Program-made: the position numbers and the translations under genes
Shown: piece by piece, positions 1 to 5,520 of the stretch
Layout of the letters: every line of letters begins with the position of its first letter
Position numbering within the stretch: the stretch's first letter is position 1
NCBI GenBank assembly: GCA_004322375.1
Contig: SCUC01000205.1
Coordinates: 1-6,052, forward strand
DNA: 6,052 nt
Direction: 5' to 3'
Origin: Bacteroidota bacterium
Lineage (GTDB): Bacteria > Bacteroidota > Ignavibacteria > UBA10030 > SZUA-254
Notes under the pieces: generated by a model
What the model was told of the DNA's origin: nothing
The model's input: the letters and a program-made list of their open reading frames with translations, nothing else
The model's database searches: none

Positions 1-13
1 TTTTTATTTTTTT

Positions 14-65
14 CCCCCCTCACCCCTACCCCTCTCCCTTGGGAGAGGGGTAGGGGTGAGGGGGG
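14..65. repeat. Perfect C-rich/G-rich palindrome (REP-like dispersed repeat) at contig start
   Basis: The arms at 14-38 and 41-65 are 25 bases each and exactly reverse-complementary, separated only by TT; T13 and A66 extend the pairing by one. The left arm is almost pure pyrimidine with repeated CCCCT-type blocks. A T-rich tract (1-13) precedes it. No U-run follows the hairpin on the plus strand, and on the minus strand it is followed by A residues, so it does not look like a standard intrinsic terminator in either direction. Read on the minus strand it gives the peptide PHPYPSPKGEG, a type of spurious translation I recognise from palindromic intergenic repeats in many bacterial genomes. I infer a dispersed, REP-like element. 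It ends 42 bases before the pgk start. Confidence 0.75.
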
Positions 66-107
66 AGTTTAGACATACAAAAAGAATAACAACTTGAAAA
101 TGAAACT

Positions 108-1301
108 ATGAACAAATTGACAATAGATGATATACAGTATTCTGGCAAACGCGTACTTGTGCGCGTTGATTTTAACGTTCCTATGAGCGATGGTGTCATT
201 ACGGATGACACACGCATTGTGGAATCGCTTCCAACAATTAAGAAGCTTCTAATCGGCGGCGCGCGTGTTATTCTCATGAGCCATTTTGGTCGTCCGAAAG
301 GTAAGCGAAAGATGGAATATACACTCAAACCGGTTGCCGACCGGTTAGCGGAGCTCCTTAAGCAGGAGGTCAAGTTCGCGCCCGATTGCATTGGCGCGGA
401 GGTGACGGAAATGGTAAATGGGATGAAAAACGGTGAATGCTGCTTGCTGGAAAATGTCCGCTTTCATGCTGAAGAGGAAGCGAACGAAGAGCAGTTCTCC
501 AAACAACTTGCATCCCTTGGCGACGTGTATGTGAACGACGCATTCGGAAGCGCACACCGCGCTCATGCTTCTACAGAAGGAGTTACAAAATTTATCAAGG
601 CTTCTGTGGCTGGCTATTTGATGAAAAAGGAAATTGACTATCTAAGCCGCGCTGTTGGAAACCCGGCAAGACCGTATGCAGCAATTTTGGGAGGGGCTAA
701 AATATCAGGTAAAATTGACGTTATCCAAAACTTAATGAGCAAAATTGATGTTATACTCATTGGCGGGGGGATGATGTTTACGTTTTATAAGGCACAAGGT
801 CTTGAAGTCGGCAATTCGCTTGTCGAAGCCGATAAGATTGAGCTTGCAAAACAAATATTGGAAGACGCGAAAAAACGGAACATAAAGCTCCTTTTACCCG
901 TAGATTGTGTAATCGCTCAAAAAATGGAAGAACATGCTGATAGAAAAGACGTTCCTGTGACGCAAATCCCGCAAGGTTGGGCAGGTTTTGATATTGGTGT
1001 TGAAACTGTTAGATTATTTGAGCAAGAGTTAAAGAAGGCAAAAACAGTAGTTTGGAATGGTCCTATGGGTGTATTTGAGATGGAAAGTTTTGCTCACGGA
1101 ACGTTTGCCATCGCCCGCGTGCTGGCAGAAACAACGAAGCAGGGCGCGATAACAATAGTAGGCGGAGGTGATTCTGCTGCTGCAATTGCACAAGCAGGAC
1201 TGACGAATGCTGTTTCGCACGTTTCAACCGGCGGCGGAGCTTCGCTTGAATTTCTTGAAGGAAAAATACTTCCGGGTATTGCCGCGTTGACGGATAAATA
1301 G
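108..1301 (+). CDS. pgk: Phosphoglycerate kinase
   Basis: This cytoplasmic glycolytic enzyme reversibly transfers phosphate from 1,3-bisphosphoglycerate to ADP, giving 3-phosphoglycerate and ATP. The 397-residue length is normal for bacterial PGK and the whole fold is present. N-terminal substrate-site motifs are RVDFNVP (19-25), TDDTRI with Arg36, SHFGRP (58-63), NVRF with Arg118, and HRAH with Arg151. C-terminal nucleotide-site motifs are GGAKISGKI (195-203), GGGM (219-222), WNGPMGVFE (316-324), GGGDS (352-356) and STGGGASLE (373-381). In the GGAK motif the common VSDK reads ISGK, a conservative variant. The ATG at 108 is fixed by an in-frame TAA at 87-89 with no other start between. There is no clear Shine-Dalgarno; the leader is A-rich (GAAACT before ATG). 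The stop is TAG. The next gene is 423 bases away, so pgk probably ends its own transcript, although no clear terminator is visible. Confidence 0.98.
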   Translation: MNKLTIDDIQYSGKRVLVRVDFNVPMSDGVITDDTRIVESLPTIKKLLIGGARVILMSHFGRPKGKRKMEYTLKPVADRLAELLKQEVKFAPDCIGAEVTEMVNGMKNGECCLLENVRFHAEEEANEEQFSKQLASLGDVYVNDAFGSAHRAHASTEGVTKFIKASVAGYLMKKEIDYLSRAVGNPARPYAAILGGAKISGKIDVIQNLMSKIDVILIGGGMMFTFYKAQGLEVGNSLVEADKIELAKQILEDAKKRNIKLLLPVDCVIAQKMEEHADRKDVPVTQIPQGWAGFDIGVETVRLFEQELKKAKTVVWNGPMGVFEMESFAHGTFAIARVLAETTKQGAITIVGGGDSAAAIAQAGLTNAVSHVSTGGGASLEFLEGKILPGIAALTDK

Positions 1302-1352
1302 GAAAAGGAAATTTTTTGTAGCAGTAGAATATTTTTGCCGATGGTGTTTAGT

Positions 1353-1476
1353 GATGGGTAAAAGTAACAGTCTAAGAACTTCCCATACTGTCATTCTTCG
1401 CTTCGCAGCTAATGACATGTGTTCTTCTGCTTGCGGTAGACGGTTGAAAGTGTCGTTTTCATTACTTTTACCTATC
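1353..1476. repeat. MITE-like element with 15-base imperfect terminal inverted repeats
   Basis: GATGGGTAAAAGTAA at 1353-1367 pairs with TTACTTTTACCTATC at 1462-1476: 14 Watson-Crick pairs and one G-T wobble. Between them a smaller stem is formed by TGTCATT (1389-1395) and AATGACA (1411-1417), with a loop containing CTTCGCTTCGC. The TGTCATTCTTCGCT-type wording resembles dispersed intergenic repeats that I have seen in several bacterial phyla. The 124-base size, terminal inverted repeats and lack of coding content suggest a miniature, non-autonomous element or a structured RNA segment. I see no clear target-site duplication. Copy number elsewhere in the genome would decide. Confidence 0.45.
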
Positions 1477-1500
1477 CCTTCCCTACAAAGTAGGGAAGGG
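1476..1500. repeat. Perfect 11-base-pair hairpin (CCCTTCCCTAC / GTAGGGAAGGG)
   Basis: The arms at 1476-1486 and 1490-1500 are perfectly complementary around an AAA loop. Like the palindrome at the window start, the left arm is pyrimidine-rich with CCC blocks, suggesting a related class of dispersed palindromes. It abuts and shares one base with the larger inverted-repeat element ending at 1476. The downstream bases (CAAAACG) contain no U-run, so an intrinsic terminator is unlikely, although the hairpin could protect the 3' end of the pgk transcript. Confidence 0.65.
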
Positions 1501-1724
1501 CAAAACGAATACCCAAAAATCCGATGCAAGCTGGCGGGATGGGTTAAGGTAAAGCACATAGCTCCAAATGCAATGTTATCAATGTGAATGGAATAGTGTG
1601 CCATTACTTGACCTCAGAATGAAAAATCGCGATGTTTTTCGGATAATGTCCAAAACCCCTCGCTGAAGTATCAAAGATGAATTAAATAATTTATGAAAAG
1701 TATATAGAATCCGTTCTTTTATCA

Positions 1725-2630
1725 ATGTCGTACTATCGTTACTCAAATTCCAGCTATTACAGGCCTTCGTTTTTCGGAGGGTTTAGCTTTTTTCCTCCGG
1801 TGATTAAGGCGTTGTTGATTTCCAACGTTTCGCTGTATCTTCTTGCTATGTTCTTTGGAATGTTTCAGTTCAACGGCTTCCCGCTGGAATATTTTATCAA
1901 TTATATTTTTGCTCTTTATCCCTTCGGGAAAGGTTTTCAGGTGTGGCAGCTTGTTACGTACATGTTCATGCACGGCGGGTTGTTTCATTTGCTGTTTAAC
2001 ATGCTGGCATTGTGGATGTTCGGTATGGAACTTGAGAACACCTGGGGTTCACGAAAATTTCTGTTGTATTACTTGATATGCGGATTAGGCGCAGGCGTAA
2101 CACACTTAATTGTGAGTCCGCTTTTCGGTGTTTCGGGCCCAACGGTCGGAGCATCCGGGGCAATTTATGGTGTACTGCTTGCGTATGGAATCTTGTTCCC
2201 GGAACGACCGATATTTGTTTATTTTCTCCTGCCCATACGAGCGAAGTATTTTGTTCTTTTGTATATCGGTTTTGAGCTCTTTTCCGGTATTACTGGCACA
2301 CAGGATGGTATCGCGCATTTTGCGCATCTTGGCGGAGCGGCAGTTGGGCTCATTATGCTCATGATTGACCGGCAGGGGTTCAGGTTCGGACAGATGTTCT
2401 CAAAATCGCGGTTGCGGTACGTTCAACCGGAATACTATCAAAAAACGCCCACGGTATCGGGCAGGGAAGATATTAGCGATGCGACGTACTATGATATTCG
2501 CAATGATGAAGAACGCGCTACCCAGCAGCGGCTTGATGAAATACTAGATAAAATCAACCAGAGCGGCTACCAGAGCCTCACATACGAAGAGAAACAGTTT
2601 TTATTTGAAGCGAGCAAAAGGCTCAATTAA
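1725..2630 (+). CDS. Rhomboid-family intramembrane serine protease
   Basis: This predicted polytopic membrane protease would cleave transmembrane substrates within the bilayer using a Ser-His dyad. In the 301 residues the rhomboid signatures are all present: HLLFN (His88, Asn92, matching the oxyanion-region HxxxN of GlpG), VGASGA with nucleophile Ser144, and AHFAHLGG with probable catalytic His201. About six hydrophobic segments can be seen, near 27-46, 80-101, 111-130, 141-158, 174-189 and 198-214. After residue 215 comes a hydrophilic tail; its end (about 269-300, with LDEILDKI and SLTYEEKQFL) resembles a short conserved tail seen in rhomboids of Bacteroidota relatives. The ATG at 1725 is chosen because TAA at 1683 closes the frame upstream with no other ATG between. 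No Shine-Dalgarno is visible. The substrate is unknown and the neighbours do not suggest one. Confidence 0.93.
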   Translation: MSYYRYSNSSYYRPSFFGGFSFFPPVIKALLISNVSLYLLAMFFGMFQFNGFPLEYFINYIFALYPFGKGFQVWQLVTYMFMHGGLFHLLFNMLALWMFGMELENTWGSRKFLLYYLICGLGAGVTHLIVSPLFGVSGPTVGASGAIYGVLLAYGILFPERPIFVYFLLPIRAKYFVLLYIGFELFSGITGTQDGIAHFAHLGGAAVGLIMLMIDRQGFRFGQMFSKSRLRYVQPEYYQKTPTVSGREDISDATYYDIRNDEERATQQRLDEILDKINQSGYQSLTYEEKQFLFEASKRLN

Positions 2631-2632
2631 GA

Positions 2633-2803
2633 GTTTCAGGCTTCATGTTTCAGGTTGAATGATGATGAGCGAGACTGGATGACGATGCGAGATATGGGAT
2701 GTGCGATGTGAGATTTGATGCTCGATTCTTGATGCTGGATACTGGATACTGGATGCAAGATATAAGAGGCAAGATGAACAACATGAAACTTGAAGCATGA
2801 AAC
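2633..2803. repeat. Inverted repeat joining the two ends of the heptamer array
   Basis: The 24 bases at 2633-2656 are complementary at 21 of 24 positions to 2780-2803. The left-end units (TTTCAGG, CTTCATG) are therefore reverse-complement versions of the right-end units (CCTGAAA, CATGAAG). In the transcript this would close a long stem-loop with the middle units in a loop of about 123 bases. Because the units repeat every 7 bases, alternative registers are possible; for example 2801-2810 also pairs perfectly with 2647-2656. Confidence 0.65.
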
Positions 2804-2843
2804 CTGAAACAGTAAACAGAAAACAGAAAACAGGAAACAGAAA
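2634..2843. repeat. Degenerate 7-base tandem array (30 units) filling the rhomboid-ispG spacer
   Basis: From 2634 to 2843 the spacer divides without a gap into 30 heptamers. Neighbouring units resemble each other, but the consensus drifts: TTTCAGG-type at 2634-2654, CGATGTG-type at 2683-2717, ATACTGG-type at 2732-2752, ATGCAAG-type at 2753-2773, ACTTGAA-type at 2781-2808, and ACAGAAA-type at 2809-2843. By hand count about 131 of 203 positions match the base 7 positions later (about 65%; chance is about 25-30%). Position 7 is G in most units up to 2773 and A in every unit from 2774. The array stops 3 bases before the ispG ATG. It is not a CRISPR: the units are too short and there are no spacers. 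Heptanucleotide repeats are known in cyanobacteria (STRR); whether this one is related is unknown. Confidence 0.85.
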
Positions 2844-2849
2844 ACTATG
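2832..2849 (+). promoter_or_regulatory. Possible ispG ribosome-binding site inside the heptamer array
   Basis: The terminal ACAGAAA-type units contain one variant, ACAGGAA (2830-2836), which supplies AGGA at 2832-2835, 11 bases before the ATG at 2847. It is the only Shine-Dalgarno-like sequence near the start and is at the long end of normal spacing. An in-frame TGA at 2805-2807, with no other ATG in between, supports 2847 as the start. Whether the variant G is functional is inference. Confidence 0.4.
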
Positions 2850-3977
2850 GAATTAGCTTTACCCGTAATCGGTGAATTTACAAATGCAACGTTTCCGCAC
2901 CAGACATATAAAGTCGGAGTGAGGAGAAAAACGCGCCAGGTGAACGTTGGCGGAATACTGGTTGGCGGCAACGCGCCTATTTCCGTTCAAACCATGACCA
3001 AGACGAAAACTTCCGATGTGGAAGGAACGGTTAAACAGATTCTCGACGCTGCGGAGGCGGGGTGCGATATTGTTCGCGTGACTGTGAATGATAAGGAAGC
3101 TGCCGACTCGATTGCTGAAATTGTGAAACGTTCTCCCGTGCCTATTGTTGCAGATATTCATTTCAATCATGTGTTTGCGTTGAAAGCAATCGAGGCGAAT
3201 GTGGCAAAGGTAAGGCTCAATCCGGGAAACATCGGTTCACGGGACAGAATTGAACAGGTGTTGAAAGAAGCGAAGGCAAAGAACATTCCCATTCGTATCG
3301 GGGTTAATTCTGGTTCGCTTGAGGAAGACATTTTAGATAAATATGGCTACCCTACGGCAGAAGCATTATACGAAAGCGCGATGCGCCATGTTGAAATCTG
3401 CGAGAGCTTCGGGTTTTATGATATTATTATTTCAGTCAAGTCAACGGACGTACGGTTGATGATTGAAGCGTACCGGCTTGTTGCCCAGCGGACGGATATT
3501 CCTTTACATCTCGGTGTAACGGAAGCGGGAACGACGCGGGTTGGCACCATCAAATCGTCTGTTGGTATCGGCACGTTGCTTGCCGAAGGCATTGGCGATA
3601 CGATTCGTGTATCACTGACAGATGAGCCTGTGAAGGAAGTGGAAGTAGGGAAAGAAATTCTCCGTTCTCTTAGCCTTGCGTCGCGCAATGTCGAGCTGAT
3701 TGCCTGCCCGACATGCGGCAGGCTTGAAGTGGATTTATTTGGCATTATGGCTCAGCTTGAAGAAAAGCTGGCAGGAGTGAAGAAGCCTGTGAAGATTGCA
3801 GTGCTTGGCTGTGTTGTTAACGGTCCCGGCGAAGCGAGCGAAGCGGATATTGGTATCGCGGCAGGAAAGGGAGTGGGCATTCTCTATCGCAAAGGCGAAG
3901 TGATTAAACGTGTGAAAGAGGAAGAAATCGTTGCTACCATTTTGGAAGAGGTGGAGAGGTTTGTGCCGGAGAATTAA
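2847..3977 (+). CDS. ispG: 4-hydroxy-3-methylbut-2-en-1-yl diphosphate synthase (IspG/GcpE), short form
   Basis: IspG is the penultimate enzyme of the MEP isoprenoid pathway. It reductively converts methylerythritol cyclodiphosphate to HMBPP in the cytoplasm, using a [4Fe-4S] cluster and electrons from ferredoxin or flavodoxin. The 376-residue protein has an N-terminal TIM-barrel domain (PISVQTMT 44-51, VRVTVND 76-82, ADIHFN 102-107, KVRLNPGNIG 121-130, IRIGVNSGSLE 149-159, GVTEAGTTR 223-231) and a C-terminal cluster domain. The ligands are Cys287 and Cys290 (ACPTCGR), Cys322 and Glu329 (LGCVVNGPGEA), spaced exactly as Cys270, Cys273, Cys305 and Glu312 in E. coli. There is no large insertion between the domains, unlike the long forms known from plants, chlamydiae and many Bacteroidetes and Chlorobi. 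The leader is the heptamer array. No other MEP gene is adjacent. Confidence 0.97.
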   Translation: MELALPVIGEFTNATFPHQTYKVGVRRKTRQVNVGGILVGGNAPISVQTMTKTKTSDVEGTVKQILDAAEAGCDIVRVTVNDKEAADSIAEIVKRSPVPIVADIHFNHVFALKAIEANVAKVRLNPGNIGSRDRIEQVLKEAKAKNIPIRIGVNSGSLEEDILDKYGYPTAEALYESAMRHVEICESFGFYDIIISVKSTDVRLMIEAYRLVAQRTDIPLHLGVTEAGTTRVGTIKSSVGIGTLLAEGIGDTIRVSLTDEPVKEVEVGKEILRSLSLASRNVELIACPTCGRLEVDLFGIMAQLEEKLAGVKKPVKIAVLGCVVNGPGEASEADIGIAAGKGVGILYRKGEVIKRVKEEEIVATILEEVERFVPEN

Positions 3978-4058
3978 ATTTTGATTATCATTTTTTGCTA
4001 ACGCAGAAATCCAATCATTTAATGAGCAAACCCTCTCAAAGTTTTCATTATTATTTAC

Positions 4059-4076
4059 AAAGGAAAAACATTTATG
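4059..4076 (+). promoter_or_regulatory. Shine-Dalgarno for the first M16 gene
   Basis: AAAGGA at 4059-4064 lies 9 bases before the ATG at 4074, normal spacing. It supports this start, which also places a clean signal peptide at the N-terminus. The 96-base gap after ispG (3978-4073) is AT-rich and contains T-runs around 3991-3996, but no stable stem, so I cannot call a terminator; read-through from ispG is possible. Confidence 0.6.
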
Positions 4077-5432
4077 AAACGAATGCTGTTACTATTACTT
4101 CTGCTAACAACGTTTGTGTTGGCGGAAGATTCACGTATCACCGTGCCATACACGCGGTTTACGCTGCCCAACGGATTGAGTGTGATTCTCCATGAGGATC
4201 ATTCCGTTCCGACGGTGAGCGTCAATGTTTGGTATCATGTCGGTTCGGGAAATGAGAAGCCGGGGAGAACGGGGTTTGCCCATCTCTTCGAGCATATCAT
4301 GTTTGAAGGCTCAGGCAATGTGCCGGAAGGAAAATTCGACGAGTGGTTGGAAGCCTCAGGCGGCGATAATAATGGATCCACGACCGGCGACCGGACAAAT
4401 TATTATGAGAACGTTCCAAGCAACGCGCTTGAATTGCCGTTGTTCTTAGAATCGGACAGGATGGGCTTTCTCCTCAATGCAATGACCCCGGGAAAAGTTG
4501 ACGGACAGCGCGATGTAGTAAAGAATGAACGTCGTCAATCGTATGAGAATCGTCCATACGGATTGGCGTTTCCTACATTAGCCGAGAATTTATACCCGAA
4601 GGATCATCCTTATCATTGGCCCACAATCGGCTCGATGGAAGATTTATCGGCGGCATCGTACGATGACGTTGTGCAATTTTTTAAAACGTATTATGTTCCC
4701 AATAACGCGAGCTTAGTAGTTGCGGGCGATATTAACACAGAACAAACGAAAACGCTTGTTACGAAATGGTTTAGCGATGTTCCGATGGGAAAACCTGCCC
4801 CGCCTCTTTTCTATCCGCCTGCAGTGTTGACTGAGGAAAAGCGTGTCGTATTGGAAGACCCGATGGTGAAGCAGCTTCCGCGATTATATATGGCATGGCA
4901 CTCGCCGCGCTCGTTTGCCCCCGGTGACGCGGAGTTAGATATTCTTTCCAGCGTGCTTGCAGGAGGAAAAACCTCACGCCTGTACAAACGCCTTGTGTAT
5001 GATTTACAGATTGCGCAAGATGTTTCTGCGTTTCAATACTCGTCTGCTATCACGTCATCGTTTATGATTGTTTCTACAGCCAGGAGCGGTCACACGTTAA
5101 CGGAAATTGAGAACGTCATTCAGGAAGAACTTGATAAAATCAAGGCGGAACCTCCGACAGCAATGGAAGTGCAGCGCGCAGTGAACCAATACGAAGCGAG
5201 CTTTTTAGACAGGCTTGAAGGAGCAGCAGGAAAAGCCGACCAGCTCAATGCGTATTTTAAAGCAACGGGCAACCCCGACTATTTCAATGAAGACCTTGCC
5301 CGGTATCAAGCAATTGACGCGAAAGATGTTCAATCGGTTTGCAACAGGTATTTGAAAAATGATGCGCGGGTCATCTTGAGCATTGTCCCTGTAGGAATGA
5401 AAGAACTTGCAGCGATGAAAGGAGGAAAGTAA
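4074..5432 (+). CDS. Secreted M16-family zinc metallopeptidase, catalytic member of a pair
   Basis: A processing-peptidase-like protease (M16B type) of 452 residues, predicted to act outside the cytoplasm on peptides or unfolded proteins. The N-terminus MKRM plus a Leu-rich core is a Sec signal peptide with likely cleavage after Ala17 (VLA/ED). The inverted zinc motif HLFEH is at 70-74: His70 and His74 bind zinc and Glu73 is the general base. The distal glutamate ligand is probably Glu152 in VVKNERR. The second, C-terminal M16 domain has the GGKTSRLYKRL motif (298-306) with Arg302 and Tyr304, the usual substrate-binding pair. About 450 residues with two half-domains is typical of M16B subunits that work as dimers. 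The last codons (GGAGGA, Gly-Gly) also form a strong Shine-Dalgarno for the region downstream. Its partner is the following gene. The physiological substrate is unknown. Confidence 0.95.
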   Translation: MKRMLLLLLLLTTFVLAEDSRITVPYTRFTLPNGLSVILHEDHSVPTVSVNVWYHVGSGNEKPGRTGFAHLFEHIMFEGSGNVPEGKFDEWLEASGGDNNGSTTGDRTNYYENVPSNALELPLFLESDRMGFLLNAMTPGKVDGQRDVVKNERRQSYENRPYGLAFPTLAENLYPKDHPYHWPTIGSMEDLSAASYDDVVQFFKTYYVPNNASLVVAGDINTEQTKTLVTKWFSDVPMGKPAPPLFYPPAVLTEEKRVVLEDPMVKQLPRLYMAWHSPRSFAPGDAELDILSSVLAGGKTSRLYKRLVYDLQIAQDVSAFQYSSAITSSFMIVSTARSGHTLTEIENVIQEELDKIKAEPPTAMEVQRAVNQYEASFLDRLEGAAGKADQLNAYFKATGNPDYFNEDLARYQAIDAKDVQSVCNRYLKNDARVILSIVPVGMKELAAMKGGK

Positions 5433-5436
5433 GATG
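5421..5436 (+). promoter_or_regulatory. Strong Shine-Dalgarno and upstream in-frame ATG before the second M16 gene
   Basis: GGAGG (5421-5425), inside the last codons of the first M16 gene, is 8 bases from an ATG at 5434 that begins one base after the TAA stop (5430-5432). This is the best ribosome-binding site in the window. The ATG is in frame with the second M16 gene: 29 codons run from 5434 to 5520 without a stop, with another ATG at 5455. Starting here would put a hydrophilic 29-residue leader (beginning MRPPKRTMVG) before the signal peptide. I infer either an ancestral start displaced by repeat insertion, or coupled translation initiating here. Confidence 0.55.
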
Positions 5437-5460
5437 CGACCCCCGAAGAGAACTATGGTA

Positions 5461-5482
5461 GGACAGAACTCTTGTTCTGTCC
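5461..5482. repeat. Perfect 9-base-pair hairpin in the M16-M16 spacer
   Basis: GGACAGAAC (5461-5469) and GTTCTGTCC (5474-5482) are exact reverse complements around a TCTT loop. No U-run follows, so it is not a typical terminator. It sits directly before the heptamer units and within the in-frame extension of the next gene. It could be a REP-like palindrome or an intercistronic RNA stem that tunes expression of the second subunit. Confidence 0.65.
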
Positions 5483-5517
5483 AAAGTACAAAGAACCAGG
5501 AACTAAGAACAGAGAAC
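5483..5517. repeat. Short 7-base tandem array (5 units) before the second M16 start
   Basis: Five adjoining heptamers end in AC: AAAGTAC (5483-5489), AAAGAAC (5490-5496), CAGGAAC (5497-5503), TAAGAAC (5504-5510) and AGAGAAC (5511-5517). By hand 21 of 28 positions match the base 7 further on. The last unit ends 3 bases before the ATG at 5521, the same offset as the array before ispG. One unit again supplies AGGA, although 19 bases from the ATG. The array lies inside the in-frame extension. Confidence 0.7.
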
Positions 5518-5520
5518 ATT

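Larger units (their letters stand above)
1302..1724. other. Long intergenic spacer with repeat-derived sequence, no supported gene
   Basis: This 423-base spacer separates pgk from the rhomboid gene. Its first half (1353-1500) is occupied by nested inverted repeats described separately. The second half (1501-1724) holds no gene that I can support. It contains a partly self-complementary AT-rich stretch around 1621-1640 (GAAAAA and TTTTTC flanking TCGCGA) and an AT-rich zone at 1681-1710, just upstream of the rhomboid start, where a promoter would be expected. A T-run at 1312-1317 follows pgk but has no stable stem in front of it. Short open frames here have repeat-like or biased composition and look like chance. 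Confidence 0.7.

Noticed and set aside
26..391. Minus-strand open frame of 121 codons opposite pgk
   Set aside because: It lies mainly on the reverse of the strongly supported pgk gene and ends in the palindrome-derived peptide PHPYPSPKGEG; no recognisable domain.
1302..1320. Intrinsic terminator after pgk (T-run 1312-1317)
   Set aside because: No stable GC-rich stem precedes the T-run; the later hairpins lack U-runs.
1351..1587. Plus-strand open frame of 78 codons in the spacer
   Set aside because: Its codons read straight through the inverted repeats (peptides such as PSLQSREG), typical of spurious translation of palindromic repeats.
1224..1604. Minus-strand open frame of 126 codons across the pgk end and spacer
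   Set aside because: Overlaps conserved pgk C-terminus and repeat DNA; composition shows no domain and no ribosome site that I can see.
1608..1710. Sigma70-like promoter for the rhomboid gene (TTGACC at 1608, GATAAT at 1642, TATAGA at 1703)
   Set aside because: No -35/-10 pair has acceptable spacing (TTGACC to GATAAT is 28 bases), and no clear Bacteroidota-type TAnnTTTG box is visible.
2634..2843. CRISPR array before ispG
   Set aside because: Units are 7 bases, contiguous and degenerate, with no spacers; no cas gene is present.
2631..2846. Metabolite riboswitch in the ispG leader
   Set aside because: The sequence is explained by heptamer repeats; I recognise no known riboswitch core.
2636..2971. 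Minus-strand open frame of 111 codons with a 7-residue pattern
   Set aside because: The apparent peptide heptads (FSVFCLL-type) follow necessarily from 7-base DNA units read in three frames; the remainder is antisense to ispG.
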